Shown piece after piece: positions 1-8,765 of a stretch of 64,000 nt of DNA. This DNA comes from Vibrio sp. CB1-14 (GTDB lineage: Bacteria > Pseudomonadota > Gammaproteobacteria > Enterobacterales > Vibrionaceae). Location of the stretch: positions 3,410,001-3,474,000 of the forward strand of contig NZ_CP115920.1 in assembly GCF_040412085.2 (NCBI RefSeq), written 5' to 3'. The notes beneath the pieces were generated by a model that saw nothing but the letters and a program-made list of their open reading frames with translations, made no database searches and was not told the DNA's origin. The stretch's first letter is position 1; every line of letters begins with the position of its first letter. A program made the position numbers and the translations under genes.

Positions 1-260
1 GAGATAGAAAAAACCGATTAGTCAAAGCGACCAAACTCGGCGTATTAATAGAAATAAAGCCGAGGTACCTGACGAAAATAGCGTCTATGATTACCTCACG
101 CAGAGAACAAACAGACGAATCAGCTAGATAAAACTGTAACCCAGCAACGGTAATCACAAACATTATTTGATCTGCCACTACAGTTATGGGTAAAAAGTGT
201 AGTAAAATTACGCTAATTTGTTTTCTGTAAAGTTACTATCGATTTGATGAGGTTATAACT
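1..260. other. Upstream region of gpmM
   Basis: This 260-base stretch contains no convincing coding sequence on either strand. A TAAAAT hexamer at 203-208 could be the -10 element of gpmM, but no good -35 is visible at the right distance. A GAGG ribosome-binding site lies 8 bases before the gpmM ATG. In relatives a divergently transcribed gene often lies upstream of gpmM; it would lie beyond the left edge here. Confidence 0.5.
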
Positions 261-1793
261 ATGTCAGCTAAGAAGCCAATGGCTCTAGTGATTCTTGACG
301 GTTGGGGTTACCGTGAAGACAACGCAAGCAACGCAATCAACAACGCAAAAACTCCAGTAATGGATAGCTTGTGGGCAAACAACCCACGTACTCTTATTTC
401 GGCTTCTGGTATGGACGTAGGTCTGCCAGACGGTCAAATGGGTAATTCAGAAGTAGGTCACACTAACATCGGCGCTGGTCGTGTTGTTTATCAAGACCTA
501 ACTCGCATCACTAAATCAATCGCTGACGGTGAGTTCACTCAGAACGAAGCGCTGGTTGCTGCTATCGATAAAGCAGTAGCAGCGGGTAAAGCGGTTCACC
601 TAATGGGTCTTATGTCTCCAGGTGGCGTTCACTCTCACGAAGACCACATCTACGCAGCAGTTAAAATGGCTGCAGAACGTGGCGCTGAGAAAATCTACCT
701 ACACTGCTTCCTAGACGGCCGTGACACGCCACCACGCAGCGCTGAAGGTTCACTAAAGCGTTTCGAAGAACTATTCGCTGAGCTTGGTAAAGGTCGCGTA
801 GCGTCTCTTGTTGGCCGTTACTACGCAATGGATCGTGATAACAACTGGGATCGCGTACAAGTCGCTTACGATCTACTGACTCAAGGTAAAGCAGAGTTCA
901 CTTTCGACACTGCAGTGGCTGGCCTTGAAGCGGCTTACGCTCGTGAAGAGAACGATGAGTTCGTTAAAGCAACGGCTATCAAAGCAGAAGGTCAAGAAGA
1001 TGCAGCGATCCAAGATGGCGACGCAGTTATCTTCATGAACTACCGTGCTGACCGTGCACGTCAAATCACTCGTACTTTCGTGCCTGAGTTTGATGGCTTT
1101 GAGCGCGCAGTATTCCCAGCGATCGACTTCGTAATGCTAACGCAATACGCAGCTGACATCCCACTATCTATCGCTTTCCCACCTGCGTCTCTAGAGAACA
1201 CATACGGTGAGTGGCTATCTAAAGAAGGCAAAACTCAGCTACGTATCTCTGAAACAGAGAAATACGCACACGTGACTTTCTTCTTCAACGGTGGTGTTGA
1301 GAGCGAATTTGACGGCGAAGAGCGCCAACTTGTTGCTTCACCAAAAGTTGCGACTTACGACCTACAACCAGAAATGAGCTCAGAAGAGCTCACTGAAAAG
1401 ATGGTTGCGGCTATCAAGTCTGGTAAGTACGACACTATCATCTGTAACTATCCAAACGCAGACATGGTTGGTCACACGGGTGTTTACGAAGCAGCTGAGC
1501 AAGCTATCGAAGCTCTAGATGCAAGCGTTGGCCAAGTAGTAGACGCTATTAAAGAAGTTGGCGGTCAAATGCTGATCACGGCTGACCACGGTAACGCAGA
1601 GATGATGGTAGACCCAGTGACTGGCGGTACGCACACTGCTCACACTAACCTACCAGTACCTCTAATCTACGTAGGTGACAAAGCGGTTGAGTTCAAAGAA
1701 GGCGGTAAACTGTCTGACCTTGCTCCAACGATGCTAGCAATGACTGACATGAAAATTCCAGCAGAGATGTCTGGTGACATTCTTGTTAAGTAA
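261..1793 (+). CDS. gpmM: 2,3-bisphosphoglycerate-independent phosphoglycerate mutase
   Basis: Cytosolic glycolytic enzyme interconverting 3- and 2-phosphoglycerate, using Mn ions and a phosphoserine intermediate. The 510 residues match the usual length of the alkaline-phosphatase-like iPGM family. Visible motifs: the metal-binding DGWG at residues 13-16, the catalytic serine in GNSEVGH (Ser63), the arginine-rich YRADRARQ substrate segment, and TADHGN at 440-445 carrying the second metal set. The start has a GAGG ribosome-binding site 8 bases upstream. Codon use is strongly biased (GGT, CGT, GAC), as in highly expressed genes. It is followed by a terminator and then envC in the same direction, the gpmM-envC order also known from enterobacteria. 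Confidence 0.97.
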   Translation: MSAKKPMALVILDGWGYREDNASNAINNAKTPVMDSLWANNPRTLISASGMDVGLPDGQMGNSEVGHTNIGAGRVVYQDLTRITKSIADGEFTQNEALVAAIDKAVAAGKAVHLMGLMSPGGVHSHEDHIYAAVKMAAERGAEKIYLHCFLDGRDTPPRSAEGSLKRFEELFAELGKGRVASLVGRYYAMDRDNNWDRVQVAYDLLTQGKAEFTFDTAVAGLEAAYAREENDEFVKATAIKAEGQEDAAIQDGDAVIFMNYRADRARQITRTFVPEFDGFERAVFPAIDFVMLTQYAADIPLSIAFPPASLENTYGEWLSKEGKTQLRISETEKYAHVTFFFNGGVESEFDGEERQLVASPKVATYDLQPEMSSEELTEKMVAAIKSGKYDTIICNYPNADMVGHTGVYEAAEQAIEALDASVGQVVDAIKEVGGQMLITADHGNAEMMVDPVTGGTHTAHTNLPVPLIYVGDKAVEFKEGGKLSDLAPTMLAMTDMKIPAEMSGDILVK

Positions 1794-1814
1794 TCACTCT
1801 TGCTGAGATGATTC

Positions 1815-1845
1815 AAACGCCGGTGCCTGTGCATCGGCGTTTTTG
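1815..1845 (+). terminator. Rho-independent terminator after gpmM
   Basis: An 8-base stem (AAACGCCG / CGGCGTTT), with extra TGC/GCA pairing inside the loop, is followed by a T-run. It lies 22 bases after the gpmM stop codon and would separate gpmM from envC. Confidence 0.8.
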
Positions 1846-2021
1846 TTTGTACCTTTTTTATTTTGCGCTTTTTTTGCCTGAAAGGTGTCATGTATGGATA
1901 TAATGGCAACATCGCTTTGAAGGCACACATTTTGGTCTGTCGTAGTGAACTATCAATCAGTTATAGTTACTATGTTCCAGTATATAGAGCAAACTCTGTC
2001 GCTGCGTTTAGTGGAATTAGG

Positions 2022-3179
2022 ATGAAACCAAACAAATTTAAGCTTTTTAACTCTCATTCGTCAGCCCTACCCCGCTTGTCGGCACTGATGATGTGTTTAG
2101 GGCTGGCGCTGCCAAGCGCACATAGTTTTGCCAACCAAAATGAACTCACTGGCGTTAAAAGTGAAATTAGCCGGCAACAAAAGTCGCTCTTCACGCAACA
2201 AAAAGAGCTCGATAACCTGCAAAAGTCGCTGCGTGAGCAAGAGATCGGCATTTCGAATGCCGAGAAACAGATAAAAGCCACGACGCAAGCGCTCGCTCAA
2301 GCCAACAAAAATCTCGATGGCTTCCATAAACAAGTGGAAGCGCTGACCAAGCAGAAAAAGCAGCAGCAAGAGATCCTGGCTCAACTCGTACAAACCTATT
2401 ACGTCACCAAGCAGAATAACTCCGCTTCTGGCGTACTGAGCACCGACCCAGATCAAGACCGCATTAGCCAGTATTATCAGTACCTGGCTAAAGCGCGTGC
2501 ACAAACTTTAGAAGAGCTTGCAGACACCGAACTAAAACTGGCCGAAAGCGAGCGAGCCCTAGAGCTTGAGCGCAATCAAATCGCCCAGTTACTTGAGCAG
2601 CAAAAAGCGAAACGCGATGCGCTGGCGAAAAATCGCACCAGTCGACAAAGTACCGTTTCGAAAATCCGTCGTAGTATTTCCAGCGATAAGAACTATCTCG
2701 CCGAACTACAGCGCAATGAAACTCGCCTTAAAGCCGAAATCGCCAAAGCCGCCAAAGCCGCCAAGCTCAATCAAGTACCGATGGATGGCCTTGGTCGCCA
2801 GAAAGGACGTTTACCGTGGCCGATCAAAGGCAAAGTGCTGCACAACTTCGGCACCAAGCAAACAGGACAAGTTAATTGGAAAGGGATGGTCATTGCTGCT
2901 AACTATGGCACATCGGTGAAATCCGTTTATTCCGGCACTGTGGTGTTTGCCGATTATCTGCGTGGCTACGGGTTAGTCGTGTTACTTGACCATGGCAAAG
3001 GCGACATGACCCTATACGGCTACAACCAAACCCTACTGAAAAAAGAAGGCGATAAAGTCGCGGCAGGCGAAACCATTGCCCTGGCTGGAGACACTGGAGG
3101 TCAAGACACCTCATCTCTCTACTTCGAGATCCGCCGCAACAGTAAAGTACAAAACCCTAAGAGCTGGTTAAAACGCTAA
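2022..3179 (+). CDS. envC: Murein hydrolase activator EnvC
   Basis: Periplasmic factor of the divisome that activates the amidases AmiA/AmiB for septal peptidoglycan splitting. The frame is open from 1863, but the start is placed at ATG 2022 because it gives a basic N-terminus and a signal peptide ending near SHSFA. This is followed by a long Gln/Lys/Glu-rich coiled coil (roughly residues 40-245) and a C-terminal LytM/M23 domain. In the LytM domain the usual zinc ligands are missing (LYGYNQ where active enzymes have an HxH motif), which is typical of EnvC: it is a regulator, not a peptidase. 385 residues, close to other EnvC proteins. Confidence 0.92.
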   Translation: MKPNKFKLFNSHSSALPRLSALMMCLGLALPSAHSFANQNELTGVKSEISRQQKSLFTQQKELDNLQKSLREQEIGISNAEKQIKATTQALAQANKNLDGFHKQVEALTKQKKQQQEILAQLVQTYYVTKQNNSASGVLSTDPDQDRISQYYQYLAKARAQTLEELADTELKLAESERALELERNQIAQLLEQQKAKRDALAKNRTSRQSTVSKIRRSISSDKNYLAELQRNETRLKAEIAKAAKAAKLNQVPMDGLGRQKGRLPWPIKGKVLHNFGTKQTGQVNWKGMVIAANYGTSVKSVYSGTVVFADYLRGYGLVVLLDHGKGDMTLYGYNQTLLKKEGDKVAAGETIALAGDTGGQDTSSLYFEIRRNSKVQNPKSWLKR

Positions 3180-3187
3180 TCGCAGGC

Positions 3188-3211
3188 CGCTACTCATCAT
3201 TATGAGTAGCG
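3188..3211. terminator. Perfect 10-bp hairpin at the envC/DHH gene junction
   Basis: A 10-bp perfect stem with a CATT loop overlaps the stop codon of the leftward DHH gene and lies 9 bases after envC. Neither strand has a T-run after it, so it may be an mRNA end-protecting or Rho-associated structure rather than an intrinsic terminator. Confidence 0.4.
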
Positions 3212-4180
3212 CGCTTCTGTCACTTCAATAAGCCTTGTAAGCTTGCTCTCTGGCAGGCCGTTGATTCCGCCTGCCGCTTCTCGTCCGCCACCGGTTGCAA
3301 ACTGACTACATATTTCGCCCGCCCCTTGCTTATTGTTCAGCGGTGCTCTAACCGAGACGGTATAACAAGCTTCACCACTCGTATCCGTTCTAGGCACCAA
3401 AGAAACATGCGCTTGATTAGGGGATTCATTAGCAAGCCGATTGATCCAAGTACCCGACATTCGCCTCGCAGCAGCGCTATCCGGAAGTAATACCACTTTA
3501 AGTCGCGCGGACTCATGACGAGTTTGCGCCACACTCAGTGCTTTTTCATCCTGATCGAAAGCGGCTTTTAGCTCATGATAAGGCGAGTTTGGATCACTTA
3601 AACAATCAAAAGGATCATGGTAAGCCAAAAGCTTCTGATACAGATCCATCGGGTCAAAATGCAAATCTTCTAAGCTCTCACCATAGCCATTGTAATTGAC
3701 CAAGGTGCCCAACTCTTTCAGTGCTTCGCGCTGCTCGCGGCTAAGTCCTAAATCAGACGCCAAGCTCTCAGCGCTTGCGAGCATATTGTCACCATACGCG
3801 GCCACGATTGCCCAGAGCCTGAACTGCCCTTGTAACTGCTGGTCAACAATCAGCGCAGTACAAGTGTTAGCATCGAGGTCAATATGGGCCTCAAGATGAG
3901 GGCTATCAGGAATAGCAGAGGCTTTGTGGTGATCGATATAGGTAATAGCAACATGATGATCCAAAAGCTCATTGAGCGCGGCTTGGTTCTTATCCATGGA
4001 GATATCCAGCACAGTCACCGAGCTTGCCTGCTCAACGGGCACACGCTGAAGTAAGGCGATATCACGCTTGATACCGGAGATGAGTATCGCGGTTTTAGGC
4101 TGCGCTAAACGCAATTGCAGTAGGGCTAATATGCCATCGGCATCGCCATTAAATACGTCATAGTGCACAGTCACACTCAT
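3200..4180 (-). CDS. DHH/DHHA1-family phosphoesterase
   Basis: Predicted cytosolic metal-dependent phosphoesterase of the DHH superfamily (RecJ, nano-RNase, cyclic-di-nucleotide phosphodiesterase relatives); the substrate is not known. Visible motifs: NGDADG (residues 11-16) carrying the first metal Asp residues, two DHH triplets at 74-76 and 83-85, and the DHHA1 glycine-rich GGGREAAGG near the C-terminus. 326 residues, single-domain layout without membrane segments or DNA-binding additions. The ATG is oddly placed: AAAGG directly abuts it, while AGGGA lies 10 bases upstream, so a start at GTG codon 3 or 5 cannot be excluded. The gene follows the TetR gene on the same strand, separated by a strong hairpin. 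Confidence 0.75.
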   Translation of the reverse strand: MSVTVHYDVFNGDADGILALLQLRLAQPKTAILISGIKRDIALLQRVPVEQASSVTVLDISMDKNQAALNELLDHHVAITYIDHHKASAIPDSPHLEAHIDLDANTCTALIVDQQLQGQFRLWAIVAAYGDNMLASAESLASDLGLSREQREALKELGTLVNYNGYGESLEDLHFDPMDLYQKLLAYHDPFDCLSDPNSPYHELKAAFDQDEKALSVAQTRHESARLKVVLLPDSAAARRMSGTWINRLANESPNQAHVSLVPRTDTSGEACYTVSVRAPLNNKQGAGEICSQFATGGGREAAGGINGLPESKLTRLIEVTEARYS

Positions 4181-4201
4181 CCTTTCATCGTCCCTGAAAC
4201 C

Positions 4202-4230
4202 ACAAACCCTACTAATAAAGTAGGGTTTGT
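4202..4230 (-). repeat. 12-bp perfect hairpin between the TetR gene and the DHH gene
   Basis: Arms 4202-4213 and 4219-4230 are perfectly complementary (ACAAACCCTACT) around a 5-base loop. There is no T-run on either side. It lies about 20 bases upstream of the DHH gene start, so it could be a terminator-like or leader structure, or an operator palindrome for the upstream TetR protein. Confidence 0.6.
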
Positions 4231-4269
4231 AACAATACGAATTGGCTATATATCATGCCGTTAGCGAGT

Positions 4270-4914
4270 TTAACTCGTAGTCGAGCCCATCATACGCACG
4301 CCATCTTCGAGTAACGTCAGTTGCTCTTTGCCTCTTGAGGTCGCCAGTGGTTTCACCACATGAATCATCTGCAGCATGCCTTGTTGGATCACTTCTTCCG
4401 TAATCTTGGTGCGTGGTGACATTGCCGACTGATAGCTTAGCCAACCGACTGCCATCATGTGTAATGTCGTGACTAAAGACTTCAGCTCTTTCTCATTTAG
4501 CGTCAGTAACTCCAACTCAACAAAAGCACGTAAGATGTTAATAAGATTACCTTGTAGGCGTTCTTGTACATCAATGTACTCTTCGTGCAATTTGGGGTCG
4601 CGCTGAAGAATTTCCGGCAAGTTAGCGTAGAAGAAACGGTACTTCCACATCAGCGTGAAAATGGAATCTAGGTAGTGCTTTAGTAGCGCTAAGCTCTCTT
4701 GCTGACCTTGTACCGGAGTGAAGCGCTCAATAAGCTCTTGCGAATAGAGGGCAAAAATCTCACGAACGATCTCTTGTTTGTTTCGGAAATGATAGTAGAG
4801 ATTGCCTGGGCTGATCTCAATGTGCGCCGCAATATGGTTGGTTGTCACGTTGCGCTCGCCATCTGAATTGAACAAGTCGAGGGCGGCGTAGACGATTTTG
4901 TCACGTGTTTTCAT
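4270..4914 (-). CDS. TetR/AcrR-family transcriptional regulator
   Basis: One-component DNA-binding regulator, 214 residues. The N-terminal 50 residues form the TetR helix-turn-helix (TTNHIAAHIEISPGNLYYHF is a textbook recognition helix region), followed by an all-helical ligand or dimerisation domain rich in aromatic residues (MWKYRFFYANL). The inducer and target genes cannot be read from the sequence. It is not SlmA, which is present elsewhere in the window at 20088. The gene has its own promoter region to the right (4915-5010) and may read into the DHH phosphoesterase gene. Confidence 0.85.
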   Translation of the reverse strand: MKTRDKIVYAALDLFNSDGERNVTTNHIAAHIEISPGNLYYHFRNKQEIVREIFALYSQELIERFTPVQGQQESLALLKHYLDSIFTLMWKYRFFYANLPEILQRDPKLHEEYIDVQERLQGNLINILRAFVELELLTLNEKELKSLVTTLHMMAVGWLSYQSAMSPRTKITEEVIQQGMLQMIHVVKPLATSRGKEQLTLLEDGVRMMGSTTS

Positions 4915-5012
4915 TCTAACTTTTCCTTTCCCTAGTTAGACTTAGTATACGTCTTGAACTAGTACACGAAAAGTTAATAGATTGTGAGATTCACTGGTTA
5001 GACCAACGGACA

Positions 5013-5041
5013 CAAAAAAAGCACTCAATTTGAGTGCTTTT
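5013..5041 (-). terminator. Terminator of zapB
   Basis: Stem GCACTCA/TGAGTGC with flanking A and T runs. On the minus strand it ends in a T-run about 30 bases after the zapB stop codon. The flanking A-tract also makes it usable on the plus strand. Confidence 0.85.
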
Positions 5042-5069
5042 CAGTCATGCATATTGGCTAAGTAGACAA

Positions 5070-5312
5070 TTACTCTACTTCGTCCATTTTACCTAGTAGG
5101 TTGCGAATGCGCTCTTGCCATTGGCTGTGCTCACGTTGCATCTGCTCAGACTTTTGCTCAAGTTCTTCACGGCTGCTGCGTAGTTCTTCAGCTTGCGATG
5201 CAAGTTGTGCTTTCTCTTCTTTCAATTCCTCAACTTCCATCTGAAGAAGAGCGATTGTGTCCACTGCAGTTTGAATTTTTGCTTCTAGTTGTTCCAGTAC
5301 TTCAAAAGACAT
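5070..5312 (-). CDS. zapB: Cell division protein ZapB
   Basis: Small cytoplasmic coiled-coil protein that links FtsZ-bound ZapA at the division site and helps connect the Z ring to the chromosome terminus. The 80 residues are almost entirely heptad coiled coil rich in Glu, Gln and Leu, beginning [14 protein letters not shown] and ending [10 protein letters not shown], which fits the ZapB family in length and pattern. It is divergent from glpX, the neighbour also seen in other gammaproteobacteria. Confidence 0.9.
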   Translation of the reverse strand: MSFEVLEQLEAKIQTAVDTIALLQMEVEELKEEKAQLASQAEELRSSREELEQKSEQMQREHSQWQERIRNLLGKMDEVE

Positions 5313-5628
5313 CTCGGCCTACCCTTGTTTAATCCTGTGAAATGAAAATGCTTCATCCTATAGTGCCCCATTCTACTCAGCCTAGAGAAGATAGACACGC
5401 TCTATATTGCAGATTTTTCACTATTCGGTCAAAAAAGCGCCGCAAACTCACCCAAGCTTTACCTACCAAGCACAACAGAGCAAAGTTTTGTTTGTCACGA
5501 TGCTCAATCATTCAAGATTTTAGCGACAAGATCGCGTCCGAACAGAGAAAAAGGCAAACGTTTCCCTTTTGATATGCTAGAATTCGCGCCGTAAATCATT
5601 TGTCAATTTTCATTAGATTGGAGTCAGT
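5313..5628. other. Divergent zapB/glpX intergenic region
   Basis: 316 bases holding the promoters of zapB (leftward) and glpX (rightward). A 76-codon open frame on the plus strand (5342-5572) has no ribosome-binding site or family-like composition and is not called as a gene. The recognisable element is the LacI-family operator-like palindrome plus extended -10 just before glpX. Confidence 0.5.
5552..5583 (+). promoter_or_regulatory. glpX promoter with a PurR/Cra-like palindrome
   Basis: The 16-mer at 5552-5567, centred on AAACGTTT, agrees with the PurR consensus ACGCAAACGTTTTCGT at 13 of 16 positions by eye. Its core AAACGTTTC also matches 9 of 12 positions of the Cra/FruR consensus. It covers the -35 position of a promoter whose extended -10 (TGCTAGAAT) lies at 5575-5583. 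A LacI-family repressor bound here would block RNA polymerase. Confidence 0.5.
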
Positions 5629-6636
5629 ATGAAGCGCGATTTAGCAATGGCTTTTTCACGAGTTACCGAAGGTGCCGCCCTAGCAGGCTATAAGTGGCTA
5701 GGCCGAGGCGACAAAAATGCTGCCGATGGTGCAGCGGTGGAGGTCATGCGCAGCCTACTGAACAAGACCGATATCGAAGGCGAAATCGTTATTGGTGAGG
5801 GTGAAATCGATGACGCACCTATGCTGTACATCGGTGAACAAGTGGGTATTGGCGGTGATGCTGTCGACATCGCTGTTGATCCTATCGAAGGAACTCGCAT
5901 GACGGCGATGGGTCAATCCAATGCCCTTGCAGTGCTTGCCGCTGGTGAAAAAGGCAGCTTCTTGAAAGCGCCAGACATGTACATGGAAAAACTCGTGGTA
6001 GGGCCTGGCGCGAAAGGCGTGATTGACCTTAATAAACCACTGACTGAAAACCTAAAAAATATCGCAGCTGCACTAGGTAAAACCTTAGATACGCTAGTAG
6101 TGACAACGCTTGCTAAGCCACGCCACGACGCCGTCATTGCCGAGATGCAAGCGATGGGTGTTCGCGTTTTCGCTGTGCCAGATGGTGATGTTGCCGCTTC
6201 TATCCTTACTTGTATGCCAGATAGCGAAGTGGATGTCATGTACTGTATTGGTGGCGCGCCAGAGGGCGTAGTCTCTGCTGCGGTTATCCGCGCACTAGAC
6301 GGCGACATGAATGGCCGACTACTGCCACGCCACGTTGTTAAAGGCGATACTGAAGAAAACCGTGCCGCAGGTGAAGAAGAGCTAGCTCGCTGCGCTGAAA
6401 TGGGTGTTGAAGCAAACATCGTACTGCGTATGGAAGATATGGCTCGTAGCGACAACGTCGTCTTCTCAGCGACCGGCATTACCAAAGGTGACCTACTTGA
6501 AGGCATCACTCGTCAAGGCAACATCGCAACGACTGAGACCTTGCTGATCCGTGGACGTTGCCGCACGATTCGTCGCATCAAGTCTACGCACTATCTAGAG
6601 CGTAAGGATCCGGAAATCCGCGACATCATCCTATAA
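5629..6636 (+). CDS. glpX: Class II fructose-1,6-bisphosphatase
   Basis: Gluconeogenic enzyme that hydrolyses fructose 1,6-bisphosphate to fructose 6-phosphate, Mn-dependent, cytosolic. 335 residues, matching E. coli GlpX. Metal and substrate motifs are visible: IGEGEIDDAPM (55-65) and DPIEGTRMT (84-92), the lithium-sensitive phosphatase signature. A GGAGT-like ribosome-binding site precedes the ATG. The gene stands alone here rather than with glpFK, followed by its own terminator, so it appears to be regulated as a gluconeogenesis gene rather than with glycerol uptake. Confidence 0.95.
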   Translation: MKRDLAMAFSRVTEGAALAGYKWLGRGDKNAADGAAVEVMRSLLNKTDIEGEIVIGEGEIDDAPMLYIGEQVGIGGDAVDIAVDPIEGTRMTAMGQSNALAVLAAGEKGSFLKAPDMYMEKLVVGPGAKGVIDLNKPLTENLKNIAAALGKTLDTLVVTTLAKPRHDAVIAEMQAMGVRVFAVPDGDVAASILTCMPDSEVDVMYCIGGAPEGVVSAAVIRALDGDMNGRLLPRHVVKGDTEENRAAGEEELARCAEMGVEANIVLRMEDMARSDNVVFSATGITKGDLLEGITRQGNIATTETLLIRGRCRTIRRIKSTHYLERKDPEIRDIIL

Positions 6637-6654
6637 GTCAATAAAACTTTGTCA

Positions 6655-6684
6655 AAGGCGCTGATGGTTATCAGCGCTTTTTTT
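6655..6684 (+). terminator. Terminator after glpX
   Basis: Stem GCGCTGA/TCAGCGC extended by AAAG/TTTT-type pairs, 6-base loop, followed by a run of seven T. Confidence 0.9.
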
Positions 6685-6812
6685 ATATCTATGCAAGTCG
6701 ATACTGCTGGAATGCCAACCTCAAGATTGTAAATCATTTGCTTTATTAACCTTATCCGCCATAATACCCCGACTATCTTTACCTCAGGCTGAACAAACGA
6801 ACGGATTCACTG

Positions 6813-7436
6813 ATGAAAGCCACCGACCACATCATAGACATCATAAAACGCGAAGGCGCTGTCACTGCCAAACGTATTGCGGAACGTTTAGGCATTACCA
6901 CCATGGGCGCGAGACAACACCTACAAAGCCTTGAAGAAGAAGGCTTCTTAAAGTTTGAAGATGTCAAAGTCAAAGTCGGCCGCCCAAATAGGCATTGGTC
7001 ACTCACAGCCAAAGGGCATGCTCGTTTCTCCGATCGTCACAGCGATCTCACCATTCAGTTTATCGATGCCATTGAAACCGTATTCGGCTCCGAAGGATTG
7101 GACAAAGTGGCTAAAGAACGCGAACAAAACACACTTGCGACCTATCGCCAACACTTTGAAACGCTGACGGATTTGCACAGCAAGGTCACCAAATTAGCTG
7201 AGCTAAGAGAAAAAGATGGCTACATGGCAGAGTGTGAGGAAGCCGGTGATGGCTACCGATTGATTGAGAATCACTGCCCCATCTGTATCGCCGCCACTCG
7301 ATGTGAAGCGTTATGCCAGTCAGAACTTAATGTGTTTCAATCACTTGTTGGTGAAGATGTTGCTGTTAAGCGCGATGAACATATCGTCAAAGGTGAAAGA
7401 CGCTGCGTCTACACCTTCCAAACAAAAGGCGAATAA
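6813..7436 (+). CDS. HTH regulator with a cysteine cluster (SufR-like)
   Basis: 207-residue transcription factor with an N-terminal winged helix-turn-helix (about residues 5-65: TAKRIAERLGITTMGARQHL) and a C-terminal domain carrying Cys141, Cys155, Cys158, Cys164, Cys168 and Cys198. This arrangement resembles iron-sulfur-sensing regulators of the SufR type, in which clustered cysteines ligate an Fe-S centre; that it binds a cluster here is inference. No suf or isc genes lie nearby, so its targets are elsewhere or include the following small gene. The start follows a recognisable promoter gap after glpX. Confidence 0.75.
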   Translation: MKATDHIIDIIKREGAVTAKRIAERLGITTMGARQHLQSLEEEGFLKFEDVKVKVGRPNRHWSLTAKGHARFSDRHSDLTIQFIDAIETVFGSEGLDKVAKEREQNTLATYRQHFETLTDLHSKVTKLAELREKDGYMAECEEAGDGYRLIENHCPICIAATRCEALCQSELNVFQSLVGEDVAVKRDEHIVKGERRCVYTFQTKGE

Positions 7437-7562
7437 GCTGTCTCACTACTGAGACATTGAAAGCTTTTTATTTTGTCTTCTGTCATTAGCTCCTAGGCTA
7501 ACTATACAAACCAACTCAGGATCGGGTTAGGCAGTACCGTTAGTTAGCAGAGGAATGCAGAC

Positions 7563-7892
7563 ATGGCAGAGTCGATCTCACTCCCTTCATTTGAAGAGCT
7601 GGCAGCAATGGCCAAAGACAACCCAGAGCAGCTTAGCCAGCTTCGACATCAGTTGTGTGAGCAGTTCATTGCTGGTTGCTCCAGTGATATGCAGCCAAGA
7701 CTGCACGCCCAACAGTCTCACATTGAACGGGTACTACAACGCGCCAAAAACCCGATACATGCCAATGTGCTCTTGAGAGAAGAGCTACATAAACAAATCG
7801 TCAAATTTGCCGATGCGCTACAAGGAGACTCGCAAACATCTCAATGCAGTGCAGACATCGTTCCTTTTGAGCGTGGGCAAAAGTGGCGCTGA
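7563..7892 (+). CDS. DUF3135 family protein
   Basis: 109-residue cytosolic protein of unknown function. Helical, Gln/His-rich, with the family-like opening LPSFEELAAMAKDNPEQL and a conserved-looking HANVLLREELHKQIVKFADAL segment. AGAGGAATG lies before the ATG and gives the ribosome-binding site. Transcribed in the same direction as the cysteine-cluster regulator 126 bases upstream; whether they share a transcript is unclear. Confidence 0.7.
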   Translation: MAESISLPSFEELAAMAKDNPEQLSQLRHQLCEQFIAGCSSDMQPRLHAQQSHIERVLQRAKNPIHANVLLREELHKQIVKFADALQGDSQTSQCSADIVPFERGQKWR

Positions 7893-7929
7893 ACGATTGA
7901 TACACCTTCTGTCATGTAGACATGGGGCA

Positions 7930-7957
7930 CAAAAAAGGGAAGCCAATGCTTCCCTTT
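7930..7957 (-). terminator. Terminator of the DUF805 gene
   Basis: Stem AAAGGGAAGC/GCTTCCCTTT with a CAAT loop. On the minus strand it is followed by a T-run, 17 bases after the DUF805 stop codon. Confidence 0.8.
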
Positions 7958-7973
7958 CGCCATTTTGAGCCGC

Positions 7974-8402
7974 TTATTGCTGAGGCTCATCACCGTATTG
8001 ATTTTGACCGTCAGTGCCTTTCAAGAAACCACACTCCACCAAGATCCAAGCGCCACAGGCCAACGCAGCCAATGAAATCACACTTTGAACCAGTGAAGGC
8101 TGAGCAGCCGTTGCCGGATCCAGCGTTGGCAAACTCATGCGTCCAAACACGAGCGGCACATTTAATAGCAGCCACCAGCTTGATTTGTTGCGGTCGTGCC
8201 AACGTTTAGCAGTAATCGCCAAGTCAGGTATCAGCAGTACCACCAAGAGTACCGGCAGTAATAAGTGCACCACGTTTGGGAATAGATAGTTCAACCCCTG
8301 CGCACACACCATAATGGCTAGGTAATAACAGACATTCCACATCCAGAACGTCTTACGACCAATGCGGCCATTAAAAGAAAACAGTAACGACTTTAACGAC
8401 AT
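7974..8402 (-). CDS. DUF805 inner-membrane protein
   Basis: 142-residue predicted inner-membrane protein of the DUF805 family, function unknown. The opening FSFNGRIGRKTFW and the later LAITAKRWHDRNKSSWW are hallmarks of the family; three to four hydrophobic segments are visible (about residues 20-40, 45-65, 75-90, 105-125). The ATG at 8402 is preferred over a TTG one codon earlier because GAGAG lies 8 bases upstream of it. Ends with its own terminator. Confidence 0.8.
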   Translation of the reverse strand: MSLKSLLFSFNGRIGRKTFWMWNVCYYLAIMVCAQGLNYLFPNVVHLLLPVLLVVLLIPDLAITAKRWHDRNKSSWWLLLNVPLVFGRMSLPTLDPATAAQPSLVQSVISLAALACGAWILVECGFLKGTDGQNQYGDEPQQ

Positions 8403-8417
8403 CAAATCACTCTCATA

Positions 8418-8765
8418 TTAATTGGTAACCTTTTGAAAGCAGGCTTTGTCCATATCGCGGATATTCACCGTCAAGCTCTTAATATGGCTCGCCTGCTCTC
8501 TAAGTACTTCCATCAGCTTACGCGACAACTCGCGCTTTTGCTCGTCCGTTCGTCCAGACAGCAGCTCAAAGCTGATGTGCACAAAATCTTCGCTATCCCC
8601 GTACTCGCCAATCAACCAGTTATGACTGCGCAGTGAACGAGACTTCACCGAGTCAGCATCAAACAGCCCACAGTTGAGTGTTACACGGTGCAGATCTTCC
8701 AGTAGCCCTTGTACATTCAACCTTTCGTCGGCTGTATTCGAATATTCTAAAACCAGATTCGGCAT
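8418..8765 (-). CDS. 5-carboxymethyl-2-hydroxymuconate isomerase-like (tautomerase superfamily)
   Basis: 115-residue protein of the CHMI group of the tautomerase superfamily, which acts with an N-terminal proline as catalytic base. Choosing the ATG at 8765 (AGGAAG 6 bases upstream) puts Pro as the second residue (MPNLVLEYS), as the mechanism requires; a start 14 codons earlier would bury it. The C-terminal half (YGDSEDFVHISFELLSGR) is family-like. Homologues in aromatic-degradation operons isomerise homoprotocatechuate products, but no such pathway genes lie here, so the true substrate is unknown. Confidence 0.75.
   Translation of the reverse strand: MPNLVLEYSNTADERLNVQGLLEDLHRVTLNCGLFDADSVKSRSLRSHNWLIGEYGDSEDFVHISFELLSGRTDEQKRELSRKLMEVLREQASHIKSLTVNIRDMDKACFQKVTN

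Noticed and set aside
1863..2021. N-terminal extension of EnvC from an upstream start
   Set aside because: It would place about 53 non-family residues before the signal peptide; ATG 2022 gives the expected N-terminus.
5342..5572. 76-codon open frame on the plus strand between zapB and glpX
   Set aside because: No ribosome-binding site, atypical composition, and it overlaps the glpX promoter and operator region.
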